Below, in pieces: positions 8,192 through 16,992 of a stretch of 64,000 nucleotides of DNA (the first letter of the stretch is position 1; every line of letters begins with the position of its first letter). The position numbers and the translations under genes are program-made. A model generated the notes under the pieces. It saw only the letters and a program-made list of their open reading frames with translations. It was not told the DNA's origin and did not search any database. This DNA is from Caballeronia turbans (GTDB taxonomy: Bacteria; Pseudomonadota; Gammaproteobacteria; Burkholderiales; Burkholderiaceae): contig FCOD02000015.1 in NCBI GenBank assembly GCA_001544655.2, forward strand, positions 62,001-126,000, given 5' to 3'.

Positions 8192-9205
8192 ATGAAAGCC
8201 ATGCATCGCATCATCGATCAGGCTCGCGACCTGCCGATGCGCATCGTCCTCTCCGAAGCCGAAGACACGCGCGTGCTTCAGGCGGCGCAACGCGCGCACA
8301 AGGAAGGCATTGCGCGCATCGCGCTCGTGGGCGCGCGAGCGCGTGCGTATCAGGTCGCGGACAGCGCGGGGATCGATCTCGAAGGCATCGACGTGATCGA
8401 TCCGTCTCACTCATCACATACCGAACGCTTTGCGGAAGAGCTTTTCGCGCTGCGCGAGAAAAAAGGCATGACGCCCGATCAGGCGCGCGACGCCGTGCTC
8501 GATCCGCTGTGCTTCGCGAACCTGATGGTGCGAACGGGCGAGGCGGACGGATCAGTCGCCGGCGCGGTCAACACGACCGCGGATGTCGTGCGCAACGCAA
8601 TACAGATCATCGGCGTGCGACCGTCGTTCAAGCTTGTTTCAAGTTTCTTTCTCATGATGCTGTGCGAGCCTTTTCATACGATGAAAGGCGGCCTCATCTT
8701 TTCGGATTGCGCGCTCGTCGTCGAGCCCGATGCGGAGCAACTCGCCGAAATCGCAATGGCCGCCGCCGACAGCGCGCGCAGCCTGCTCATGGAAGATGCG
8801 CGCGTCGCGATGCTGTCCTTCTCGACGAGCGGCAGCGCGCACCATGCAGCCGTCGATAAAGTGATCGATGCGACGCGGCGTGTAAAAGAAGCCCGCCCCG
8901 GCCTCGCCATCGACGGCGACGTGCAGCTCGATGCCGCGATCGTTGCGGAGATCGCAATGCGCAAGGTGCATCACTCACAGATCGAGGGGCACGCCAATAC
9001 GCTGATCTTCCCGAGTCTTGAAGCGGGCAACATCGGCTACAAGCTCGCGGAGCGCATCGGCGGCGCCAAGGCTATCGGGCCGCTGCTGCAAGGGCTCGCA
9101 AAGCCGGCCAACGATCTGTCGCGCGGCTGCAGCACCGACGATATCTATCACGTGATCGCCGTGACCTGCGTGCAGGCGCAGGCAGCGCGGCATCAGACGA
9201 CGTGA
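8192..9205 (+). CDS. pta: Phosphate acetyltransferase
   Basis: The 337-residue protein matches the short, single-domain phosphotransacetylase (PTA_PTB) found beside xsc. It converts the acetyl phosphate made by Xsc, plus CoA, to acetyl-CoA and phosphate. Motifs include TGEADGSVAGAVNTTADVVR, the LMMLCEPFH to IFSDCALVVEP region and the C-terminal ANTLIFPSLEAGNIGYKL. It lacks the long N-terminal DRTGG domain of housekeeping Pta. It starts 63 bp after xsc on the same strand, and a third IclR gene begins immediately after its stop, so the genes probably share a transcript. Confidence 0.95.
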   Translation: MKAMHRIIDQARDLPMRIVLSEAEDTRVLQAAQRAHKEGIARIALVGARARAYQVADSAGIDLEGIDVIDPSHSSHTERFAEELFALREKKGMTPDQARDAVLDPLCFANLMVRTGEADGSVAGAVNTTADVVRNAIQIIGVRPSFKLVSSFFLMMLCEPFHTMKGGLIFSDCALVVEPDAEQLAEIAMAAADSARSLLMEDARVAMLSFSTSGSAHHAAVDKVIDATRRVKEARPGLAIDGDVQLDAAIVAEIAMRKVHHSQIEGHANTLIFPSLEAGNIGYKLAERIGGAKAIGPLLQGLAKPANDLSRGCSTDDIYHVIAVTCVQAQAARHQTT

Positions 9206-9214
9206 GTGCGCAAC

Positions 9215-10036
9215 ATGGATACGCGAGCCGATACCGATGCGTTCATTCAGCCCGAATCGACGGACAGCGCGCCGCCCGACGACCACGCGCGCTCCGAGAC
9301 GCCTACGCTGCGCGCCTTCAGCGTGCTCGAGCATCTCGTCGCGGCGAAGGGCGCGTGCTCGCTCTCGGAACTCGCGAACATCATCGGGCAGCCGAAGGCC
9401 TCGCTGCATCGCATGTTGCAGTCGCTCGAAGCGGGCGGCTTCGTCGCGCGTGAGCCGGGCCAGAAGAATGGGTATGTAATCGGCCCGCGCCTCGAACGGC
9501 TCGGCGTCGACGTGATGATGCACAGTGGCGCAAGGCGTCAGCGCCACGCGATTCTGGAGCGTCTCGTCGCCGATCTCGGCGAGACCTGCAACCTGAGCAC
9601 GCTGCACGACACGCAGGTCCTCTATCTCGACCGCTGCGAATCGCCGTGGGCGCTGCGGCTCGAACTCAAGCCCGGATCGCACGTGCCGGCGCATTGCAGC
9701 GCGAGCGGCAAGCTGCTGCTGTCGACGATGCCGCGCGCCGAACGCGCCGCCCTCATCCGCGCGATGCGGCTCGAACGCTTCACGCCCAATACGCTCGACG
9801 ATCCGAACCTGCTCGAAGCGGAACTGGATCGCATCGCGCACAAGGGCATAGCGGTCGACAACGAGGAGTTCGTGCTCGGGATCGCGTGTGTCGCGGTGCC
9901 GGTATTCGATTCGCGCGGCAAATGCATCGCGGCCATCGCCGTGCATGGGCCGGTGTCGCGCATGGCGTTGTCGCGCGCGCTGACCTTCGTGCCGCGTTTG
10001 CAGGAAGCCGCCGCCGAACTCACGGCGACCTTCTGA
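9215..10036 (+). CDS. IclR-family transcriptional regulator (copy 3)
   Basis: The protein has 273 residues from the ATG at 9215; a GTG at 9206, abutting the pta stop, is an alternative that adds three residues. An Asp/Thr-rich tail of about 25 residues precedes the winged HTH (SELANIIGQPKASLHRML). The effector domain has GETCNL, SASGKLLLS and GIAVDNEEF. It is the close paralogue of the IclR at 4362-5120, with long identical stretches such as SLEAGG and AELDRIA. Its position between pta and the GMC dehydrogenase suggests control of the dehydrogenase-transporter pair; an operator copy lies in the next promoter. Confidence 0.92.
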   Translation: MDTRADTDAFIQPESTDSAPPDDHARSETPTLRAFSVLEHLVAAKGACSLSELANIIGQPKASLHRMLQSLEAGGFVAREPGQKNGYVIGPRLERLGVDVMMHSGARRQRHAILERLVADLGETCNLSTLHDTQVLYLDRCESPWALRLELKPGSHVPAHCSASGKLLLSTMPRAERAALIRAMRLERFTPNTLDDPNLLEAELDRIAHKGIAVDNEEFVLGIACVAVPVFDSRGKCIAAIAVHGPVSRMALSRALTFVPRLQEAAAELTATF

Positions 10037-10198
10037 CGCGTCGCAACATGGATCATTCGGATGACGAAATAATCTTAGGGACAACCCGAATCCCGCCTTG
10101 TTTCTGAATCGGATTTCGTATTTTCCGTTTCACTTTCGCGAGCTTCCGCGCTTTTCTCTTGGCTTCCTTGCCCGCTTCTTCCACATTGAACGAAACGC

Positions 10199-10217
10199 AA
10201 ACGAAACGATTCGTTCC
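10199..10217 (-). promoter_or_regulatory. Sulfonate-regulon operator candidate, copy 4
   Basis: On the minus strand GGAACGAATCGTTTCGTTT matches 15 of 19 positions of the xsc copy. On the plus strand the wider segment reads GAACGA ... TCGTTC, a longer inverted repeat. It ends 28 nt before the ATG of the GMC dehydrogenase gene. Confidence 0.5.
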
Positions 10218-10244
10218 AAAAGAAGACTTCAGGAGACAGGTGTC

Positions 10245-11918
10245 ATGCAGCAGGAAGTCGATTACGTCATCGTCGGTGCGGGTTCAGCGGGATGCGTGCT
10301 GGCCAACCGTCTGAGCGCCGATCCGTCCAACGTCGTGCTGCTGCTCGAAGCGGGCGGCCCCGACACGAGCCCGTGGATTCATATCCCCGTCGGCTACTTC
10401 AAGACGATGCACGATCCAGAGCTCGACTGGTGCTATCGCACGGAAGCGGACGATGCCGTCGCCGGACGCAGCATCGACTGGCCGCGCGGCAAGGTCCTCG
10501 GCGGCTGCAGCTCGCTCAACGGGCTGCTTTATGTGCGCGGGCAGCGCGAAGACTACGACCGCTGGGCCGAACTGGGCAACACGGGATGGAGCTTCAGGGA
10601 CGTGCTGCCCTACTTCAGGAAGTCGGAAGATCAGGAGCATGGCGCGAGCGAGTATCACGGCGCAGGCGGTCCGTTGAAGGTATCGGACCTGCGTTTGCGC
10701 CGCCCGATTGCGGATCACTTCATCGCGGCGGCACAGGAGATCGGCATCCCGTTCAACGCGGACTACAACGGCGCGACACAGGAAGGCGTCGGCTATTTTC
10801 AGCAGACGGCCTATAAGGGTCTTCGCTGGAGCACGGCGAAAGGCTTTCTCAAGCCGGTGCGCGATCGCCGCAATCTCATCGTGCAGACGCATGCGCAGAC
10901 CCGCAAGGTGCTGTTCAACGGCAAGGAAGCGACGGGCATCGAGTACATGCATGAAGGCGTCATGAAGACGGTTCGTGCGCGCGTCGAAGTGATTCTCGCG
11001 GCCGGTGCGATCGGCTCGCCGCAGATCCTGCAGAACTCGGGTGTCGGTCCCGTGAGCGTGCTCGACAATGCGGGCGTGCAGGTGAGGCACGCGTTGCCCG
11101 GCGTCGGCCGGAATCTGCAGGATCATTTGCAGGTGCGTCTCGTGTTCAAGACGCGTGAGCGCACGCTCAACGACGAGGTCAACAATCCGCTGAAAAAGGC
11201 GCTCATCGGCCTGCAATACGCGCTATCGCGCACCGGGCCGCTCACGCTTGCGGCGAGCCAGGTCGCTATCTTCACGCGCTCCTCGCCTGAGCTCGCGCGT
11301 CCCGACATCCAGTTTCACATGCAACCGCTTTCCGCCGACAAGCCCGGTCAGGGCGCGCATCCGTTCTCGGCGTTCACGTCGTCGGTGTGTCAGTTGCGGC
11401 CGTACAGCCGCGGCAGTGTCGAAATCCGCTCGAACGATCCGCTGCGCTACCCGGCGATTCACGCCAACTATCTCTCCGACGAACGCGATCATCCCGTCGT
11501 GATCGGCGGTATCAAGGTGGCGCGCCGCATCGCCGCCGCGCCGTCGCTCGCAAAGCATATCGTGTCGGAGTTCATTCCCGGTCCGCAGTATCGGTCCGAT
11601 GCCGAACTGCTCGAAGTCGCGCGCAAGTTCAGTCAGTCGATCTATCACCCGGCAGGCACTTGCAAGATGGGCAGCGACGCGCTCGCGGTCGTCGACGAAC
11701 GCCTCAAGCTGCGCGGCATCGGACGCCTGCGCGTGGTCGATGCGTCGATCATGCCGGAACTCGTATCGGGCAACACGAACGCGCCCGTCATCATGATCGC
11801 GGAGAAAGCCGCCGACATGATTCTCGAGGACCGGCGCTATCAACAGGTCACGCACGTGGAAGACGCACCTGAAGTCGTTGTGAAGAAGCCCACGGCCCAC
11901 GCAGGCCAGAGAGACTGA
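10245..11918 (+). CDS. GMC-family flavoprotein dehydrogenase, candidate isethionate dehydrogenase
   Basis: This 557-residue choline-dehydrogenase-like flavoprotein has an ADP-binding motif, VIVGAGSAGCVLANRLS, near residue 8. GMC signature 1 is GKVLGGCSSLNGLLYVRG, signature 2 is GAIGSPQILQNSGVG, and the C-terminal YHPAGTCKMG holds the catalytic His. The ATG at 10245 has AGGAGA at optimal spacing; the reading frame extends 49 codons upstream through promoter and operator sequence, so longer starts are rejected. It is followed by an MFS transporter and preceded by xsc-pta. Flavin alcohol dehydrogenases are described for isethionate oxidation to sulfoacetaldehyde; that substrate is my inference from context, and choline or another alcohol cannot be excluded. 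Confidence 0.85.
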   Translation: MQQEVDYVIVGAGSAGCVLANRLSADPSNVVLLLEAGGPDTSPWIHIPVGYFKTMHDPELDWCYRTEADDAVAGRSIDWPRGKVLGGCSSLNGLLYVRGQREDYDRWAELGNTGWSFRDVLPYFRKSEDQEHGASEYHGAGGPLKVSDLRLRRPIADHFIAAAQEIGIPFNADYNGATQEGVGYFQQTAYKGLRWSTAKGFLKPVRDRRNLIVQTHAQTRKVLFNGKEATGIEYMHEGVMKTVRARVEVILAAGAIGSPQILQNSGVGPVSVLDNAGVQVRHALPGVGRNLQDHLQVRLVFKTRERTLNDEVNNPLKKALIGLQYALSRTGPLTLAASQVAIFTRSSPELARPDIQFHMQPLSADKPGQGAHPFSAFTSSVCQLRPYSRGSVEIRSNDPLRYPAIHANYLSDERDHPVVIGGIKVARRIAAAPSLAKHIVSEFIPGPQYRSDAELLEVARKFSQSIYHPAGTCKMGSDALAVVDERLKLRGIGRLRVVDASIMPELVSGNTNAPVIMIAEKAADMILEDRRYQQVTHVEDAPEVVVKKPTAHAGQRD

Positions 11919-11952
11919 GCACAAGTCTCGCACACACATCACGGAGACAACC

Positions 11953-13266
11953 ATGAACGCAACGCCCCGAACCGATGGCAAGCAGATGCGCAAAGTCGTC
12001 GTCGCCAGTCTGATTGGCGCGACGATCGAGTGGTACGACTTTTTTCTATACGGCGTGGTCGCCGGCATCGTCTTCAACAAGCTGTATTTCCCGAGCGGCG
12101 ACCCGCTCATCTCGACGATGCTCGCCTACGGCACCTTCGCCGTCGGCTTTCTGAGCCGGCCATTGGGCGGCGTGATCTTCGGCCATTTCGGCGATCGCGT
12201 CGGCAGAAAGAGCATGCTCGTGATGACCCTGACGATCATGGGCGTCGCGACAGTGTTGATCGGCATGGTGCCGACGTATGCGCAGATCGGCATCTGGGCG
12301 CCCTCGCTGTTGCTGCTGCTGCGCGTGCTGCAAGGCATCGGTCTGGGCGGCGAATGGGGCGGCGCAGTGCTGATGGCGTTCGAATACGCGCCCGCGAACA
12401 AGCGCGGCTTTTACGCGAGCATTCCGCAGATCGGTCTTGCGCTCGGACTGTGTCTTTCGTCGGGTGTCGTCGCGGGCCTCTCGCTCACGCTGACCGATGC
12501 GCAGTTCCTCGCTTGGGGCTGGCGCGTGGCGTTCTTCCTGTCGTTCGCGCTCGTGCTCATCGGCATGTACATCCGCCTTAACGTGATGGAAACGCCGGAA
12601 TTCGCACGCATCCAGAAGACGGGCAGCGAAGCGCGCATGCCGATCGTCGACGTGATCTTGAAGTATCCCGGCAACACGATCGCCGGCATGGGCGCGCGCT
12701 TCATCGACGGCGTGTTCTTCAACGTGTTCGGCGTGTTCTCGATTTCATATCTCACGGGGACGCTGCATCTGCAACGCACCGATGCGCTGCTCGGCGTGAT
12801 GGTCGCCGCGTTCGTGATGATCTTCACGATTCCGTTCTTCGGGCGGCTGTCGGATCGCATCGGACGCGCGCGCATCTACTTCTGGGGATCGCTCGCGACG
12901 GGACTGTCCGCGTTCTTCGGCTTCTGGCTGATGAAGAACAGCGGCGGCAATACGATGCTCGCGTGGCTCGCTGTCGTGATTCCGCTGGGCGTGGTGTATG
13001 CGTCTATTTATGGCCCGGAAGCCGCGCTCTTTTCCGAGCTCTTCGATGCGAAGGTGCGCTATTCGGGCATATCGTTCGTGTATCAGTTCTCGGGCATCTT
13101 CGCGAGCGGCATCAGCCCGATCGTCGCGACATGGCTCTTGCAGCGCAACGGCGGCGATCCCTGGATGATCGCGGGATATTGCCTCGCCGCGGGGGTCATC
13201 AGCGCGCTGTCGGCGGCGTGGGTCGGGCGGCGGCAGCGGCGGCAGACGGCGTTTTCCATGGGTTGA
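11953..13266 (+). CDS. MFS transporter, metabolite:H+ symporter type
   Basis: The 437-residue inner-membrane protein has about 12 predicted helices. It carries the MHS-subfamily hallmarks IEWYDFFLYG in helix 1 and GHFGDRVGRK in the loop between helices 2 and 3, and a second RLSDRIGR loop in the middle. It starts 34 bp after the GMC dehydrogenase with GGAGA upstream, so the two are co-transcribed. The pairing suggests import of the dehydrogenase substrate, probably isethionate, by proton symport. The substrate is inferred from neighbours only. Confidence 0.88.
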   Translation: MNATPRTDGKQMRKVVVASLIGATIEWYDFFLYGVVAGIVFNKLYFPSGDPLISTMLAYGTFAVGFLSRPLGGVIFGHFGDRVGRKSMLVMTLTIMGVATVLIGMVPTYAQIGIWAPSLLLLLRVLQGIGLGGEWGGAVLMAFEYAPANKRGFYASIPQIGLALGLCLSSGVVAGLSLTLTDAQFLAWGWRVAFFLSFALVLIGMYIRLNVMETPEFARIQKTGSEARMPIVDVILKYPGNTIAGMGARFIDGVFFNVFGVFSISYLTGTLHLQRTDALLGVMVAAFVMIFTIPFFGRLSDRIGRARIYFWGSLATGLSAFFGFWLMKNSGGNTMLAWLAVVIPLGVVYASIYGPEAALFSELFDAKVRYSGISFVYQFSGIFASGISPIVATWLLQRNGGDPWMIAGYCLAAGVISALSAAWVGRRQRRQTAFSMG

Positions 13267-13288
13267 TCGTCGTCGCGTGGACATCGAC

Positions 13289-13324
13289 AGCCGCTGTGCC
13301 GAAGGTCGGCGCGGCGGCTTTTTG
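13289..13324 (+). terminator. Rho-independent terminator of the dehydrogenase-transporter operon
   Basis: The outer arms AGCCGC (13289-13294) and GCGGCT (13314-13319) pair. An inner TGCCGA/TCGGCG stem extends the hairpin, and a TTTTT tract follows directly. It lies 22 bp after the MFS stop and before the MocR gene. Confidence 0.7.
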
Positions 13325-13394
13325 TTGCACTGGCACGCGGTGCAAGGCGCACGTAATATCTATCAATCACCCGAACATTTCGCAGGAGACATGC

Positions 13395-14912
13395 ATGCCG
13401 ACCCGCCCAACCGCCACGCTCTGGGCGCAGCTCTTCCAGCGCTCGCGGGTCTCGGGGATGAGCTTGCAGAACCAGATCCGCCAGATGATCGTCAACGCGA
13501 TCCTGAGCGGTCATATCGCGCCCGATTCCGCCTTGCCTTCGAGCCGCGAGCTCGCCGATCAGCTCAACGTATCGCGCAATACTGTGGTGCTCGCATATCA
13601 GCAACTGGTCGAAGAAGGCTATCTCGTGTCGCGCGAACGCAGCGGCCATTTCGTGAATCCCGCAACAGAGGAACTGCAACGCGGCTTCACCGCGACGGGC
13701 GTCGCCGACACGACGAGCATCGAGACGCAGCAAGGTCATCCCGACTGGAGCGCGCGCATCAGACATGCGCCTTCGCATCAGCGCAATATCGTCAAGCCGT
13801 CGAACTGGCAGAGTTACGAATATCCCTTCATTTACGGGCAATTCGATACCGAGCTGTTCCCGACGAGCGACTGGCGCGAGAGCTGCATGCACGGACTTTC
13901 GGTGATGGAAATCCGCAACTGGGCGCCCGATCTGATCGAACGCGACGACGAGACGCTCGTCGAACAGATACGAACGCGCGTGCTGCCGCGTCGCGGTGTG
14001 TTCGCGATGCCCGACGAGATCGTCGTCACGAACGGCTGCCAGCAGGCGCTCTATCTGATGGGCGATCTCCTGTGCGGCACGCAGGTGAAGGTCGGCATGG
14101 AGAACCCCGGCTATCCCGATGCGCGCAATATCTTTCAGCATCACAACGCAGAGATCGTTCCGCTAGAGGTCGATGAAAGCGGCGCGGTCATCGACGATGA
14201 AAGCGTGATCGCCCAATGCGATTACGTGTACGTCACGCCGAGTCATCAATGCCCGACGACCGTGACGATGCCGATCGAGCGGCGGCGCAGATTGCTCGAT
14301 CTGTCGGTGAAGCATGACTTCATCGTCATCGAGGACGACTACGAGAGCGAGAACACGTTTTCCGGCACGCCCCATCCGGCGTTGAAGAGCCTCGATACGG
14401 CGGAGCGTGTCGTGTATATCGGCTCGCTTTCGAAGACGCTCGCGCCGGGCTTGCGGCTCGGGTATATCGTCGCGCCGCGCACATTGATACGCGAATTGCG
14501 CGCGCTGCGTCGATTGATGATCCGGCATCCGGCCGCGTACATTCAGCGCGCCTTTGCGACCTTTCTCGCACTCGGTCATCACGACACGCTCTTGCGCAAG
14601 CTCGGGCGCGTCTACAAGGAGCGCGCCGAAGTGCTGATGGACGCGCTCGCCACGCATCTGCCGGAGTTGCGTGCGTCGAAGGTGACGGGCGGCGCATCGT
14701 GCTGGGTCGAAGGTCCGCCGTGGCTCGACGCGACACGCCTCGCAAGAGATGCGCAAGCGCTCGGCGTGCTGATCGAACCGGGCAGCGTGTTCTTCGCCGA
14801 TCCCGCCGATGGTCAGCGATGCTTCCGCATGGGCTTTTCAGCGATCCGCGCCGAGCTGATCGAACCGGGTGTGCGCGTGCTGGCTCAGGTCGTGCAGCAG
14901 CGGCGTCCTTGA
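13395..14912 (+). CDS. MocR/GntR-type PLP-dependent regulator, TauR-like
   Basis: The 505-residue protein fuses an N-terminal GntR winged HTH (about residues 20-85; SSRELADQLNVSRNTVVLAY) to an aminotransferase fold of class I. The PLP lysine lies in YIGSLSKTLAPGLRLGYI and the PLP-binding aspartate in IVIEDDYESE. MocR proteins sense PLP and an amine-derived ligand; TauR, the activator of taurine genes, is of this type. Placement beside xsc supports a taurine-responsive role but does not prove it. The start at 13395 follows AGGAGA. It faces cytochrome b561 tail to tail with 10 bp between them. Confidence 0.88.
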   Translation: MPTRPTATLWAQLFQRSRVSGMSLQNQIRQMIVNAILSGHIAPDSALPSSRELADQLNVSRNTVVLAYQQLVEEGYLVSRERSGHFVNPATEELQRGFTATGVADTTSIETQQGHPDWSARIRHAPSHQRNIVKPSNWQSYEYPFIYGQFDTELFPTSDWRESCMHGLSVMEIRNWAPDLIERDDETLVEQIRTRVLPRRGVFAMPDEIVVTNGCQQALYLMGDLLCGTQVKVGMENPGYPDARNIFQHHNAEIVPLEVDESGAVIDDESVIAQCDYVYVTPSHQCPTTVTMPIERRRRLLDLSVKHDFIVIEDDYESENTFSGTPHPALKSLDTAERVVYIGSLSKTLAPGLRLGYIVAPRTLIRELRALRRLMIRHPAAYIQRAFATFLALGHHDTLLRKLGRVYKERAEVLMDALATHLPELRASKVTGGASCWVEGPPWLDATRLARDAQALGVLIEPGSVFFADPADGQRCFRMGFSAIRAELIEPGVRVLAQVVQQRRP

Positions 14913-14922
14913 GCGTGCACGC

Positions 14923-15456
14923 CTATTTCCACGGCGCCATTGCATGGAACACGCCGTCGCGCCGCACGAGCGCATGAAACAGCGCAGCCGCGAGATGCAC
15001 GACGATCAACGCGAAGAAACACAACGCGAGAAAGCGATGCGCGTTCCAGAGCAGCGTATGCAACGAATTGCTATGAGGCAGGAGCGACGGTAAGTGAAGG
15101 CCGCCTATCACGACGGGATAATCCGCCGCGGACAGCATCCCATAGCCGAGCAGCGGCAACGCGATCATCAACGCATAGAACGCATAGTGCGATAGATGCG
15201 CTGCGAGCTTCATCGGCTCGGGCATGTTCGCGGGCAGCGGCGGCGCACCGCGCGCGAGCCTTACCGCGAGACGAATCAACGCGAGCACGAGAATCGCGAT
15301 GCCGAGCGGCTTGTGGATGGACACGAGCGTCAGATAGTCCGGCCTCACCGTCGACACCATGCCGACGCCGATGAACAGCATCGCGAGAATGCATATCGCC
15401 ATGATCCAGTGCAGGGCGCGTTGCAGCGGCGAGAACCGCTCGTTGATCGCGTTCAT
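14923..15456 (-). CDS. Cytochrome b561 family protein
   Basis: The 177-residue inner-membrane protein has four predicted helices. Conserved histidines for two b hemes appear in ALHWIMAIC, SIHKPLGI, SHYAFYAL and AHRFLALC. It would shuttle electrons between ubiquinol and a periplasmic partner. Its ATG overlaps the stop of the upstream catalase-family gene (ATGA), so both are translated from one transcript, and the peroxidase is the natural electron acceptor or partner. The pairing of a b561 with a SrpA-type catalase-peroxidase is common in Proteobacteria. Confidence 0.93.
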   Translation of the reverse strand: MNAINERFSPLQRALHWIMAICILAMLFIGVGMVSTVRPDYLTLVSIHKPLGIAILVLALIRLAVRLARGAPPLPANMPEPMKLAAHLSHYAFYALMIALPLLGYGMLSAADYPVVIGGLHLPSLLPHSNSLHTLLWNAHRFLALCFFALIVVHLAAALFHALVRRDGVFHAMAPWK

Positions 15457-16514
15457 GGCTTGGCTCCTTGCGCGGGCGTGTGCGGGTAGTACTTGTCCTC
15501 GGCGGTGCGTCGATTGAACGAGACGGAGTAGGCGGCCGACCGCGCGGCGGGGAATGGATCGTCGGACACGCGCATGCCGGATGGCAGCACGGTCGGGTCG
15601 AAGTTGAGATCGCGGCACGGACCGTCGGGCTCGGGTTCGATCGCCTTGACGACGAGCGTGCCCACTTCCACCGTGTGCCGGTCTTCCGGCCAGGCCTTGC
15701 TCGGGTCGGCGGTCGGATCGCCGGGATTCGCGACGGTGACGACCATCGCCCAGCGTTGCGGTGCGCTCTGCACGCGCTGCTTGATTTCGGCATCGAGGAA
15801 ATTCGCGCCCTTCTGCTTCAGCTCGTCCGGCGTGAGGTTCTCGGGCTTCGCCGCGGGAATGAAGGACCAGCGCACCGCCTGATTCTGCCCGTCCGCGTTC
15901 GTGAAGATGAAGCTGTTCAGGCTGTTGTAGCGCTCGTCCGCATACGAGGCCGTCCACGGCGCGCTGCCCGCCCATGCGCCGAACGCGCCGATTTCCGGAT
16001 GCGCGGCGGCGAACTTCTGCATCGACTCGGGATCGTTCTTGTTCGCGAGCGCGCGTTGCAGGTCGTAGAAGGCCTGCGGGGTCGCGACGGGGAAGATCGG
16101 GGCATCGATCATCGCGGAGCGCCACTCGCTTGCATCGGGCATCACGATGCGCAGGCTCAGGCCGCGCACGCGGGCCATCGCGTCGGATGCCTGCGGGTCT
16201 GGCGTCGCGAGATTGAACCGGCCCGTGACGGGATACGTGCCCGGCATGAACATTTTGGCTTTGGAGAGCGCGGCGCCCGAACCGTTGGATTCGAAGTCAC
16301 CGGTGAAGCAGATCCCCTTCGCATGATTGCGCCGGAACCCGGGCACCGCGCCGCCAGGCGGCGCCAGGCTGCCGACGATCTTCGCCGGCGTGAGGCGATG
16401 CGGCGTGAGCCAACCGCCCGTGTAGGCGAAGGCCGCGACCAGCACGACGGCGATGGCCGCGATGAGCAGCAGCGCGGGAAGGGGCGAACGCGGGGCAGCG
16501 GGTCTATCAGTCAT
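15453..16514 (-). CDS. Catalase-family peroxidase, SrpA-like, membrane-anchored
   Basis: The 353-residue protein has an N-terminal hydrophobic anchor (LPALLLIAAIAVVLVAAFAY), so the catalytic domain faces the periplasm. The distal-heme catalase signature is seen as RRNHAKGICFTGDF, and a C-terminal AAYSVSFNRR segment carries the likely proximal Tyr. It is much shorter than true catalases (about 480 residues or more), as expected for the SrpA subgroup, which acts mainly as an organic-hydroperoxide or H2O2 peroxidase. It is translationally coupled to cytochrome b561. The ATG at 16514 has GAGAG upstream; the frame continues upstream without plausible protein sequence. Confidence 0.9.
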   Translation of the reverse strand: MTDRPAAPRSPLPALLLIAAIAVVLVAAFAYTGGWLTPHRLTPAKIVGSLAPPGGAVPGFRRNHAKGICFTGDFESNGSGAALSKAKMFMPGTYPVTGRFNLATPDPQASDAMARVRGLSLRIVMPDASEWRSAMIDAPIFPVATPQAFYDLQRALANKNDPESMQKFAAAHPEIGAFGAWAGSAPWTASYADERYNSLNSFIFTNADGQNQAVRWSFIPAAKPENLTPDELKQKGANFLDAEIKQRVQSAPQRWAMVVTVANPGDPTADPSKAWPEDRHTVEVGTLVVKAIEPEPDGPCRDLNFDPTVLPSGMRVSDDPFPAARSAAYSVSFNRRTAEDKYYPHTPAQGAKP

Positions 16515-16992
16515 CGTAGTCTCTCGATCAACGATTCTGTTGCACGGTAATCTAGCAGCGTGAGGGGAATCGTGCCAGCAACGCGCAAAAATCGCAGATA
16601 CCCCGTTTATCCGACGTTGTTCGCATGACGCAGAACATCTACCGCGATGCCGAGTTCTTCTCGGGCTACGGGCGCTCGAATCGTTCAAATCATGGGCTCG
16701 ATACGGGATGCGGATACGGCTGGCTCTGCCGATGGGCCGGCGACCGCGGCGCATGTGTCGGGTGAGGACGGGTCGGAGAAGATGCTTGGGCTCAGGCGTC
16801 GAATGCGCACTGGCGGCATGCGCAATGCCCACGCGCCGCGAAAGCGCGTCTACGCAAGCGACTGCATGAGGAAGCGGGGCAAGCGCATTGAAAATGCGAT
16901 GATGCGGCACACACTACGGCCGATAAAGAACGCTCTCGCAGAGAATCCGCAAGCAACCCTGCGTCGCGCCGCCATCGAACATTGCGCCGAGA
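16515..16992. other. Intergenic region, no gene supported
   Basis: These 478 bp separate the catalase-family gene from the RHH gene, both on the minus strand. A 119-codon plus-strand frame (16647-17006) is Arg-rich, has no recognisable domain and runs into the RHH gene, so I read it as non-coding. The catalase promoter should lie near its left end. Confidence 0.4.

Noticed and set aside
6272-8410. 712-codon minus-strand frame opposite xsc
   Set aside because: Shadow of the high-GC third codon positions; the composition is His/Arg/Asp-rich with no domain, and the plus strand is a full Xsc.
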